64,000 bases of DNA from Achatina immaculata (lineage: Eukaryota; Mollusca; Gastropoda; Stylommatophora; Achatinidae), in the NCBI GenBank assembly GCA_009760885.1, contig CM019692.1, forward strand, positions 47,863,430 through 47,927,429. The letters are read 5' to 3'. Shown here piece by piece: positions 28,668 through 40,100 of the stretch; position 1 is the first letter of the stretch, and each line of letters starts with the position of its first letter. Below the pieces are notes generated by a model. That model did not search any database and was not told where the DNA came from. It saw only the letters and a program-made list of their open reading frames with translations. The translations under genes and the position numbers were made by a program.

Positions 28668-30045
28668 TAACAGTCATCTTTACTGCCCTGACAGTCTAAC
28701 AGTCATCTTTACTGCCCTAACAGTCTAACGGTCATCTTTACTGCCCTGACAGTCATCTTTACTCCCTCACAGTCTAACAGTCATCTTTACTGCCCTTGCA
28801 GTCTAACAGTCATCTTTACTGCCCTAACAGTCATCTTTACTGCCCTCACAGTCTAACAGTCATCTTTACTGCCCTAACAGTCATCTTTACTGCCCTGACA
28901 GTCTAACAGTCATCTTTACTGCCCTAACAGTCTAACAGTCATCTTTACTGCCCTGACAGTCATCTTTACTCCCTCAGAGTCTAACAGTCATCTTTACTGC
29001 CCTTGCAGTCTAACAGTCATCTTTACTGCCTAACATTCATCTTTACTGCCCTAACAGTCATCTTTACTCCCTCACAGTCTAACAGTCATCTTTACTCCCC
29101 TAACAGTCATCTTTACTGCCCTTGCAGTCTAACAGTCATCTTTACTGCCCTAACAGTCATCTTTACTGCCCTCACAGTCTAACAGTCATCTTTACTGCCC
29201 TAACAGTCATCTTTACTGCCCTGACAGTCTAACAGTCATCTTTACTGCCCTAACAGTCTAACAGTCATCTTTACTGCCCTGACAGTCATCTTTACTCCCT
29301 CAGAGTCTAACAGTCATCTTTACTGCCCTTGCAGTCTAACAGTCATCTTTACTGCCTAACATTCATCTTTACTGCCCTAACAGTCATCTTTACTCCCTCA
29401 CAGTCTAACAGTCATCTTTACTCCCCTAACAGTCATCTTTACTGCCCTTGCAGTCTAACAGTCATCTTTACTGCCTAACAGTCATCTTTACTGCCCTAAC
29501 ATTCATCTTTACTGCCCTAACAGTCATCTTTACTCCCTCACAGTCTAACAGTCATCTTTACTCCCTTAACAGTCATCTTTACTGCCCTGACAGCCTAACA
29601 GTCATCTTTACTGCCCTCACAGTCTAACAGTCATCTTTACTGCCCTCACAGTCTAACAGTCATCTTTATTGCCCTAACAGTCATCTTTACTGCCCTGACA
29701 GTCGAACAGTCATCTTTACTGCCCTGACAGTCTAACAGTCATCTTTACTGCCCTGACAATCTAACTCATCTTTACTGCCCTGACGGTCATCTTTACTCCA
29801 TCACAGTCATCTTTACTCCCTCACAGTCATCTTTACTGCCCTCACAGTCTAACAGTCATCTTTACTGCCCTGACAATCTAACAGTCATCTTTACTGCCCT
29901 GACGGTCATCTTTACTCCATCACAGTCATCTTTACTGCCCTCACAGTCTAACAGTCATCTTTACTGCCCTGACAGTCTAACAGTCATCTTTACTGCCCTG
30001 ACAGTCCAACAGTCATCTTTACTGGCCTGACAGTCATCTTTACTG
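28668..30045 (+). repeat. 1.4 kb minisatellite with higher-order structure
   Basis: It is built from 'ACAGTCATCTTTACTGCCCT' with or without an additional 'CAGTCTA' block, giving 21- and 29-bp units. Variant units recur with a 326-bp period: the 'TGCCCTTGCA' variant at 28791, 29117 and 29443, and 'CCCTCAGAGT' at 28971 and 29297. Confidence 0.95.
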
Positions 30046-30611
30046 TCATCAGTCTCTCCAGCATAAGTGCCCACATTCACATCCAGACTGACAGGGACAC
30101 AATGGCACTGGGATCTCCAGCCAACCACTTTAACATGACAAGTTACTTCAACACTGTTATTTTCTCTCACGCAACATCTGCGTCAGTAACTTGAGTTCAG
30201 ACTCTTTCTTTATACTGAAGATTTTAATAGGTATCTACTGCATACAGGGTGGGTGAAAAGTCCTGCTATTCTCGGTGACAGCTGCACAAATTTCTACACA
30301 TAACAGGTACTATGGCTATCAGAGAAAAAAAAAAATCAAACACACAATTTCATAATTAAAAATGGCCACCTTGCTTGTGCACTGAAATGATGCATGCCTA
30401 CATTTAGCTTATGTTGTTGTTTAAAATTTAATCTCCGAAAACTGAAATAAAACCATATAAACATATCTTTTTACTCATAAATTTTACAACGCCATCCCAT
30501 GGATTGTTGTAGGAATGAAGTTATATAATTTATACTTTCCACTTTATATTAATCATTGTAACTGTCATTAATATAGTTATTTATTATATATGCATGTGTA
30601 TGTGTGTGCAA

Positions 30612-31830
30612 TCTAATCTAATCTAAGTGCCGTGCCACGTGGCATAGGCAATCATTTCTCTCCACAATTCCGTCTTTTGCATTGATTATGAGATCCGCCG
30701 GTGACTTTCTTCCTAGCCACACTGACAACCCATCCAGTAACTTCTCTCTCTGTCTTCCTCTGTCTTTTATTCCCTCAGTTTTTCCAGTTGCCACAGTGTG
30801 TTCCAATTTTCCTATTCTCAGAAAATGTCCTATAAATCTCTCTTGTCTGCCTCTGATCTTTGCTATAATTTGCCTTTTAACTCCAGCCTCTCTTAGAACT
30901 TCATTGGTTTTCTTGGCTGTCCATGGTATCTTCAGTATCCTTCATGTAAACCACATTTCCATGGCCTCCATTTCATGCTGTGCTCTCCATTCATAGACCA
31001 TGCTTCACACCCATAAAACAAAATTGGCTCGATGTAACATTTAAGAACTCGGAATCTTCTTTCCATTGATATGGATCTGTTGCACAAGATGTTTCTCATT
31101 TTCTGGAATGCTGACTTGGCCTGAGCACGTCTGCTTTTCATTTCGTTGTGACATTTCCCATCAGTTGTTATAATCGTTCCTAAGTACTTGAATCTATCAA
31201 CTTGTTTCAGAATTGTGCCATCGATGGTAATGCTACATTTTGGCGGTATTCTTTTATTTGAGATGACCATCATTTCAGTCTTCTTTTACTCGGGCTGAGA
31301 CCTTTATTTTTACTTTCACGAACCACGATGTCCAGAAGAGCCTGTAGCTCCCCTTCACTTTTAGCAATCAGAACTGTGTCATCTGCATATCTTAAGTTGT
31401 TAAAGTTGTACCCGCCAATTGATATTCCTGGCGTATTCTCTATATTTCTCATTATATTTTCGCTATACAAGGAGAAGAGGTCAGGAGATAGAACACATCC
31501 TTATCTCGCTCCCAATTTTATGTCTTGGAATGCTTCTATTTGTTTTCTTGACCCTCATTGCTGCCAGTATTTGTTTGCGATAAATTTCAGATCTTTCCCA
31601 TCTATGTTGATGTCTTCCAGCATTCTTATAATTTCTGCGTGTCTCACTTTATCAAATGCTTTACAGTAGTCTATGAAGCATAAGTATAGGTCCATCTTTA
31701 CTTCTATTGATCTCTCCATCAAGGTTCTTATTATATAAATGGCATTACTTGTACCTTTTCCTTCGATGAAGCTGCACTGTTCTTCAGCGATTTCTGGTTT
31801 TATTTTGGTGTGCAAATATTTTTAAAATGT
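30612..31830 (-). mobile_element. RTE-like non-LTR retrotransposon, broken
   Basis: Reading from 31830 downwards the pieces are: 'LCFIDYCKAFDKVRH' (palm motif with catalytic D), 'LRYADDTVLIAKSEGE' (YADD catalytic box), 'FKYLGTIITTDGKC', 'AQAKSAFQKMRNIL', and the C-terminal 'GRQREKLLDGLSVWL'. Several frameshifts separate them. It has no endonuclease domain in the window, so it is 5' truncated. The 3' tail is (TTAGAT)n at about 30610-30626. A related 3' end lies at 58577-58803. Confidence 0.9.
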
Positions 31831-32859
31831 TGTTCATGTGCTCTAAATAGACCCCAACAACATTGCTAAAATAGCCATGCAGTGGACATCTGGGGGAAAA
31901 GAGACACCAACTAAAGCCTATCTGACAGAGAACCAGAAATGAGTATCATGCAGCACGGTTGGGGCCCAATATAAAGGCCTGGCTGCAGACCATGAGAGGT
32001 GAAAAGAATTTGCTACTGCCCTGAAAGACGCCACAGGGAGTACAGGGCTGTGATTATTTAGCTGATTGCCGATCAAGGACGTGGATGGAAATGCAGAAAT
32101 ATTAACTGACATATGATAACTATATTTAATTTTGCATCACATATTAAATCATAGTCAGTGTGTGTAAGTGCTCTCTTGTTATATCTATCACTGGAAAACC
32201 CTGTGTCGTGCTGACATATATTCTTTAGAATCAGGGAGTCCGGGAGTCCGCCTTACTTTGTTCGTATACTCTGAGAAAACTGTTGACATGTTTCCATGGT
32301 AATAGAACCTAACTGGCAGATCAAGGGCGAAGAACATAGACGATGCTGAGTAACAAAGAGGGGGATAAAAAGGCAAAGGGCATGTATGTGTGGAAAACTC
32401 TTGCAGAAGTTCCATGTTCTTTGAACTCTTAAAGGTTCAGAGAATCTAGCTGAAACACATCGTATATTATGATAGACGATGCCCAGTGATAAGGATTTTG
32501 AAATTACAAGGACGTATATAAAAAAGACGAAGAGAAGGTAGAGCTTTTTAAATTTAACTTGGGGTGGGGGGAAGGGGGGCCTAAGGAAAAAAAATATGAA
32601 AGTTTGAAAAAATGTGAAATGGCACTGTCGGTCCACATCTGAATGGAGAAAGTTAGACGTATACTCCACAACAGTTTGATGTGGATGGGTGAAATGTACA
32701 GAAAACTAGTGTGCACTACTTCATCTTGTGTCATCTCGAGAGGGGCAGACGGCTGTAATATATATACACAACTTGTCAGTTGTTCTCTAGTTGCACCAGT
32801 TTTGCTGTCCGCCCATCTATATCGTTGTCATCGTCTTGTCTCTTTTCCATCAAGTATGG

Positions 32860-33105
32860 TTTTAAAGAGGATTAAACAAAGAAAACTTAAATATTTTGGG
32901 CACATTTAAATGTCATGACCGTCTTGGGAGTGTACATAATGGGGAAAAGAAAGAGAGGAAGACCAAGGCGAAGATGGCTGCAAGACATCGTTGATGATCT
33001 GCAAATGAGTGCATTAGCAGCAGACCATCTTGCTTACAACCGAAAGGCCTCTAGAAGTGCTGTTAGGGAGGCAAAGTTCCTCAAGGAACATGCAAATGAA
33101 TGAAT
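32860..33105 (+). mobile_element. LINE 3' end fragment (RGRP family)
   Basis: It encodes 'RIKQRKLKYFGHI' and, in the next frame, 'GKRKRGRPRRRWLQDIVDDL' then 'ASRSAVREAKFLKE'. One frameshift near 32910. Copy of the family also at 23390. Confidence 0.8.
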
Positions 33106-33360
33106 GATTTTAATTTCAATATGTTGATCTAGTCAAAATATTTTAATTGCCAAGTTCTTCATGACCATCATCATGTGCCCTCTCCCCATGGAAGGTTGGC
33201 TGTTATGGTCTTGCAACTTGCTCTTGTCCTTCGTTTTCATTTTGTAAGCTCAGCCTAGTTGTTGTCCATCAAGTGTTGTCGACATTTTGCTCCTTTTCCT
33301 TCATCATTTTCATCTAGTGTGTGAGAGTGAATGTGATTTAGTGCTTCTTATCCACACTTC

Positions 33361-33866
33361 AAAAGTTATAAGCACAAAAACCAAGTTAAGACTATTCAAT
33401 TCAAATGTAATATCCACCCTCATTTATGCATGCGAAAGCTGGAAAACAACTAAAGAAATAGAAAAGAAATTAGACTCTTTTGAAAACAAATGCCTAAGGA
33501 AAATACTCGGCATCAAGTGGAATGAATTCAAGAACAATGCAGAGATAAGACAGATGACTGAACAACAACCAGTCTCACGGGTGATCAGGAAAAGGAGATG
33601 GACATATGTTGGTCACTTGATGAGAAGAAATGATCAGAGAATCCCAAAACAAGCTATCAAGTGGAACACAACAGGCCGAAGAAAAAGGGGCAGACCGCGT
33701 GAAACTCTAAAGAGGACATTATTAAGAGAGGCCAAGTTAACAGGCATAACATCCTTTGATGAGGTTGAAAGACTCGCCGAAGACAGGAAAAATTGGCGAA
33801 CTACTTTGCGAGCCCTATGTGACGTCTAACGGCACGGGAAGGATATAAGATATAAGATAAGATAAG
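33361..33866 (+). mobile_element. RTE-like LINE 3' end, (AAGAT)n-tail family, copy R3
   Basis: It is flanked by an 11-bp duplication ATCCACACTTC (33350-33360 and 33867-33877). It is 5' truncated and open through its whole coding part ('FNSNVISTLIYACESWKTTK', 'RWTYVGHLMRRND', 'RRKRGRPRETLKRTLLREAK'). It is nearly identical to copy R5, which suggests a recent common source. Confidence 0.9.
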
Positions 33867-33899
33867 ATCCACACTTCACGTGTCTCATATTTTTTTCCC

Positions 33900-34055
33900 A
33901 TCGTCGATTACACCAGTTTCGGACGTTAATCTTACAGGAAGTGCTCAGTACCTGGCATACTAGCGCATGCGCAACAGGGATCTATTTTGGGCGAGGTCTG
34001 TGTGTCATACGAAAAACATTTTACCAACTTCTGGAAGACTAGAAACGCTTTGAAA
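33900..34055 (+). promoter_or_regulatory. Probable CLIC promoter with ETS-like and NRF1-like sites
   Basis: 'ACAGGAAGTG' (33934-33943) fits an ETS/GABP site and 'GCGCATGCGC' (33963-33972) fits the NRF1 palindrome. No TATA box. Both lie within 125 bp of the CLIC start codon, an arrangement usual for broadly expressed TATA-less genes. Function is inferred. Confidence 0.5.
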
Positions 34056-34109
34056 ATGGCCAGCGATAGTGGAGATAGTTCAGCGGTAAAGTTCGAACTG
34101 TACATCAAG
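34056..34109 (+). CDS. CLIC exon 1
   Basis: ATG in strong context (AAAATGG). It encodes 'MASDSGDSSAVKFELYIK' and ends at GTAAGA, phase 0. The 'FELYIK' strand corresponds to the 'IELFVK' first strand of CLICs. Confidence 0.88.
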
Positions 34110-37100
34110 GTAAGAACACTGTTTAACACAAATTAGCTGTTACATTTAAGAACAAATCATAACCAAAAACTATCTTTACAAATTGGAACCGCTATCAAAT
34201 GTTTGTCTGTGAATAAACTTCGAATGTGTTACCTGCATTATTATCTTGAAACTGTGAAGTATGCGGTAATAGGTACTAAATCATTGCAGTTTTGTCTTAT
34301 AAGTGACACATCTGTGCGTGTGGGTTGTATTTATTAATGTACAGATGAGCTGGACAGTGTAGAAAATAAGGCTTGATTTCGTAAAGAATGAGAGATGCAA
34401 GTTCCGGTGTGCGGATGGCTTCCTTTTGTCACCACCGTCTGCTGTTGATTGATTTTTTACCATTAGTCATTCAACCCTGATATACTTTTAATGAAGGAGG
34501 ATGCTTATGAATGAGGAGTAATATCTTTTTACAGTTTCGTATCATTAATGCATGATGTTTATTAAAGATTATTTTTCTCCTGTTTCACCAAATTCTTGCG
34601 TGTAAATATTTCACATGGTACAACGAACTAATAATTACGATACCAGAGCTTTCACAATTAAAATAATTTTTTTTTTTCCTTTAGAAATGCATTTGTTATA
34701 GTGTCATACCTGTGAAAGTAAAAGAATGCTTATTCTGATCAATAAACTAAAAAACAAAACAACAAAAAATGATACAATATACATCTTACATCCTTCCTGT
34801 TTAGAGTATTCTCTATAGAGTTTCATATGGTTGATCTCTTTTTCTTTGGCCTGTTGTGTTCCATTTGATAGCTTGTTTTTGTGATTCTCTGATTGTTTCT
34901 TCTCATCATGTGGACAATATACAGTGTATAAATTTAAAATATAAAGCAGATTCAAGTTTGATAAAACAACCTATTATGATCTTTAAAATCAACTGGAGAA
35001 CAGGGGTTTCATTATTTTTGGTGTTATTTGTTTGAAGTATGACTTTTGCTTCATTTTAGTAAAAGAGTGTTCAACATTATTTTATTTATTCCCTTTTTAC
35101 TTTTTCCATCAATTACTGCTGTGTTGAAAGGGACATGAAAGTTTATCTTATCTATCCATATCCTGTTGTGTATAGCCATCCACTAAACAGCTAAACATTA
35201 AAATTATGCAAGCATATTTACTTACCATCTCAAAAAAACAACATAGAAATAACAAGGATCAGTTTTTAAAGATCAGATTATAAAATGAAAATAGAAATAC
35301 AGGATTTAGGATATTACAAAGTACAAGGGTTAAAAAAAAAGATTAGTAGCTATATTTTGAATAGAATGCTCATTGCTAGTGCTTACTTTTGTCTTTATCA
35401 GATGCAACAAAAAGACCAAAAAAAATGCAGGTTGACCATATGCTAAAGAAGGCAAAAGTAAGGTGAAAAGTAGAAAAAAATCTAACTTTAGTTCCTAGGT
35501 CAGTAATGCACAGCTAATGGACTCACAGGTTATGTGAGTAAATGCCTCTGTCTGGTAGAATGCCGGACATCTGATTGGCAGAGTGGTCAGTGCACATTCA
35601 TGACAAAGATTGGAGGTTCAAATCAAGCTGGATGTACCCCAGTCACCCCTGGCTATAGAAATTGGTAACCTGGCGTGTTCTGAAGCAGGGGAAAGAAAAG
35701 ACAGTCAGGAATGATGCTGACCGCATCACCCTCTAGTGTGGTCAGCACATCACCCTCTAGCGTCCTGACCACATCACTCTCTAGCATGCTGACCATATCA
35801 CTTTCTAGCATGCTAATATGAGCATTAACACCATATCCTGTAGATGCCTCCATGGCATAACAGGGTTGCCCCCTTTTTTTTTAATTAGAACTTCAGATGG
35901 TTCAGTAAATTTTTGGGCAGCCAACAAGAAGGCCAAAGCATGACCCAGAAATCTTGAGTTTAACACCCAAGACAACTGGCATGCTGAGGGAAAAAAATTT
36001 AGAAGATCTGAGAATGAGATATTGCACATAAATATAAAAGAGAAGAATATGATTCTTTCCATGGCAAGAAGAACTTATAGCCATTGTGAGATCAGTAGCT
36101 TAATACATACAATCAAGAAATCACACAAGTTGCTTTTATCTAGATTTGGTGGATTTGAGAGAAGATGAGGGGAAGCGGGGTGGGGAAGGGGGAGAGAACA
36201 GAAGAAGAGAAAGGCTGAGAATATTAGAGGAAATTATTGTAAGATTTTTTTTTTGTAATCAGAATCCAAAATTGTGATATTGTCTAAAAGATATATACAA
36301 CCCCCTTTCTCCCCCCCCCCCCCCCCCCAAAAAAAAAAGTATTCATTGTGTTATTTAGCGATCAGTTTTTAGTATACCTGCAGTACAAAAAATGAACGGA
36401 TAAATTTTGCATTTAATGAAATTAGACGTTGGGATATCCGAAAATAAGTTAAATTCAGTGTGTTTTGTACTGTCTACAGGCATCTGGCATTAACAGAGAG
36501 TCAAGGGGATCATGCCCCATCTGTCAGCAGTTCTTCATGATGACCTGTCTCCTGGGAGAAAACCAGGAAGACATAGACTTCAAGGTGTTCACAGTGCAGG
36601 CAGACTGCCCACCCAAGAATTTTGCTGCAGGATGGAGCAAAAAGTACCCTGTTGTCATGGTGTACAGTGGCAAAAGCAAGACAGGACAGGATTTAAGTGG
36701 AATGATGTATGACACATTTGAAGAATTGGAGCAGTTCTATGAGTCTGTTAACAGGGAGTGCCCAGAGCTGAAGAGGAAGAATGCACCAAATCAGGCAGCC
36801 ATGCTAGTGGTTGAGAATTTGTACAAGGTACGCCTAGAATTATCTGTTCCTGTGTAGTGTACCAGTATTTGTTCTTTTATAGTGGATCTGGTTTTATGGT
36901 TGTTGCTTAATTCTGCATTCACTTTAATATGGTTCATCCATCTAGACAGAGTGATGAGTCACCTCCATGAGTTTCATCATCATCATTGGGAGCTCTTTAC
37001 TGTTTTCCCATCTATGCTGTTTTCCTGGGGCCAAGTTTTGGTTCTGAGTCTTTGTAGCTGTATAATTCTAAGGTGAATTACTTGGAGCACTAAAAATAAT

Positions 37101-40100
37101 ATGATGACTTTGCTAGCAGTGATGAGCTTACTGAAATTTTACTCAGAAAATCATCCATCTTCTGTGTTTGATATCCAACAGAGCTAAACTATTTCTTTCA
37201 TTTTTCCGCTATTTTTCAACCCTGTGTGCAGTTGTTTTCTGGTAATCTGCTGTCATCTTATTTATGACACACACACACATTTGTAGGTTGATCCTACAAT
37301 TTGTTGAATTTGTGATAGCCTGTTGTGCCCGGTACATGGCCTTAGGATGATGAGACTTGTTCTTCTCTGTTTAGCTGGTAGTAGGCATCGTTTCTTTGCT
37401 GGTCTGGGTATTCTTTCTCCCATTTCTTCTTGTAGCTGAGATTTGTCAGTGTTTTGGCCTCCTAAAGTGATATGCTGGTATCTATCTGGTAGTTTACTTC
37501 CTTCTTTTGCTAGGATGCCTGTAGGAGTGCCAAATATATGAGTAACAGAGAAGGCTGATAATGGCCAACTACCACACCACTCCAAAACAAACTGTATGGG
37601 TTGTCTGTGCCCCCCAGGTGACCACCAACTACCTCAAAAGTATACACATCAACGTCTGAAACTGAAAACTGATCAAAGAAGTTTTCTGGCAGTGGTTGCT
37701 CCCTATTGCATTTCAGGGTTAAACAGGTTGTATTTATAGAGGTTAAACAGGAGTGAAGTGACCTATGTCCTTGTCTGACTTCTAGTTATTTCAGTAGGCA
37801 GAAAGTATTTATAACAGATCCAGAGTATACAGCTTCAATGGCCTCAAGGGCAACAACTGTTATGTCGAAATCAAGTAGCAGTCTAATTCAATTAGTTTTT
37901 GCAAGCTTACATAAAAATGAGAAAAAAATGGCAGTCATGAAATAAAGATAAATTGATCGTTTTTTTTTTTTTTTAAATTAGCTTGTCAGGTTTTTAAAAA
38001 AAATGTTTTTACATATTTTTATGAAAATAAATGTTAATTTTAATCACATAAATCATTTTCATAATAACCTCTCAGCCCACAGATGTTTAAAAAAAAAAGG
38101 CCTTGCGAGCCAGTATTTGGAGGCCCCTATAATAGGCCTAACTAGTCCTGTTTGCTCCCAGTATAGATAAATATGCATCATCTCTTTTCTCTGCCTCAGA
38201 TAGTTTCTTTTATTTCCATTAGTAAGGTTTCCTTTGAGTAACATGTCATGTTTGTTCAGCTATGCTTATTGGTAGGACCATGCAGTATTCAGTAAATTTT
38301 ACCTGATAGTTTCAGTTCTTCATTGTTACACTGTCTGCGAAATTCTTGGAGTAACTTTTTTTTTTTTACAGATGCATTTGTCAAGTCTTTCTACATTGAA
38401 ACTGTAATGTTTTAGAAGTCTCAGTAGTGATTGTTTAGATGTTCCAATATTTTTCTTTCTTTTAGTCTTAAAGTAATCTTATTATGAATGTTCTACACAT
38501 GGTGTAACAGTTGTACTGTCCTTGAGTATTGAAATACTGATACATCGGTCATGGTTGGCTGCTCCTGTGTTAGTAAAGCTGCATTACGGCTGGTGTTATT
38601 TTTTAAAAAATAGTTTTAAATATAGAGGTTAGAGTAATGTGGACATGGTGCATCATAAAGAGTATATATATCCTGGTTTGTGACTCATATTACACTCTAT
38701 GGTGTTGTTCCTTTTATGGCTTGGTAGCATAGCATAGCATTGAGGGAAAGTGTAATGATGTAAAATGTGGTCAAGTTAGGATAATGCTGTTTGGTTTGAC
38801 AGTAGATAGTTTCACTGTATCATATGTGATGAAAGAATGTAATAATGGTAATGTTTGGTGTGATAAATTTAATGTAATAGTGTCTTGGGATGAGTGATAA
38901 ATTTGTGTGTGATGAAGGATAATATAAAGTATGTGGTTCATAGGAGTCAGTAGTAATATTGCAGTGTGAATACCATGTACCCATCACTCTGATATTCTGT
39001 AAAAGGCTGACCATGAATGGAACTTGAATATTTGCCCTGGACAAATGCACAGTGAAATTTAACGGCCTCGGGTAAATTTAATTTTGTTCCCTGTTAAATT
39101 ACCCTAAATCCATTTCATGTTTTTCATCGCCCGCATCGCCACCGCCCCTCAGTAACCCCGTCTGTGTGCTCTGATTCATTCTGTTGACACTAGTGGCTGC
39201 GTGAAAGAAATGAAATTACTAGGTAACGATCTATTTTCACAAGCTGTGGGGCCACCCTGCACATTATTGGGTGCAAATGTTATTGTAGTGCATCTTTGGG
39301 CGTGAATGTTGCTGTATCAGCAGGAGATGGTTTCTAGAGGATTTGGTTAACAAAGGCAAAAGTGTGTCTTTTCATTATTTTTTTTTTCAAAATATCACAT
39401 AACAGTTTCATTTCACAATGCGTAGATTGTGTTTGTCCTAGCCTCTGTTTGTTCTGTGTGTGCAAATAGCTGTTGATCTTGATCAGAGTGTGTTGGCCAC
39501 ACAGATGTCCCTGTACTCACATGCAACCTTTTTTTTTTTTCACTTTCTCTGGGGCAGCTTTGTCATAAATAATGAACTAAAATTAACATGTTAATAAATT
39601 TATCATGAGCTTCCTAAAGAATTTTGAAGACAGTTTAATTAACATGATATCTTCCAGCTTTCTTGAGAATATTAGGATATGCATATGATATATTGTAGGA
39701 GAAACTTTACAAGAGGCCAAAGAAATCTTCAGACATGTACAGTATAAAAGCAGAAAAAGAGGGGCTAAAGATAAATGATGAGAAAACCAAATACACGAGA
39801 ATAGCCAGGCCAGAAATGAAAAAAATCAAATCCAAATAGAAATTATAAGGATTGAAAGAACAGGCTGGTAAATCGGGGGGCATTATCCAATAGCTCCAAC
39901 AGTGCGAGAGGTTAGAGCTAGGATACAAGCAGGAAACAACACTTATTTTGTCCTTAGACACTTGTTACAATAAAAAATCCTGTCCCACAACATTAAACTA
40001 TCGATATACAAGACAAAGATTAGACTAGTTGTCTAGTATGGATCAGAAACATGGAGCACTACAAAACAATGTGATGCACAGCTTGAGATCTTTGAAAACA

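Noticed and set aside
28668..30045. CRISPR array
   Set aside because: The units are tandem without unique spacers of constant length, and the context is an animal genome.
30932..31815. Host reverse-transcriptase-like gene
   Set aside because: Frameshifts separate the catalytic motifs, and the same 3' end recurs at 58577, so it is a dead LINE.
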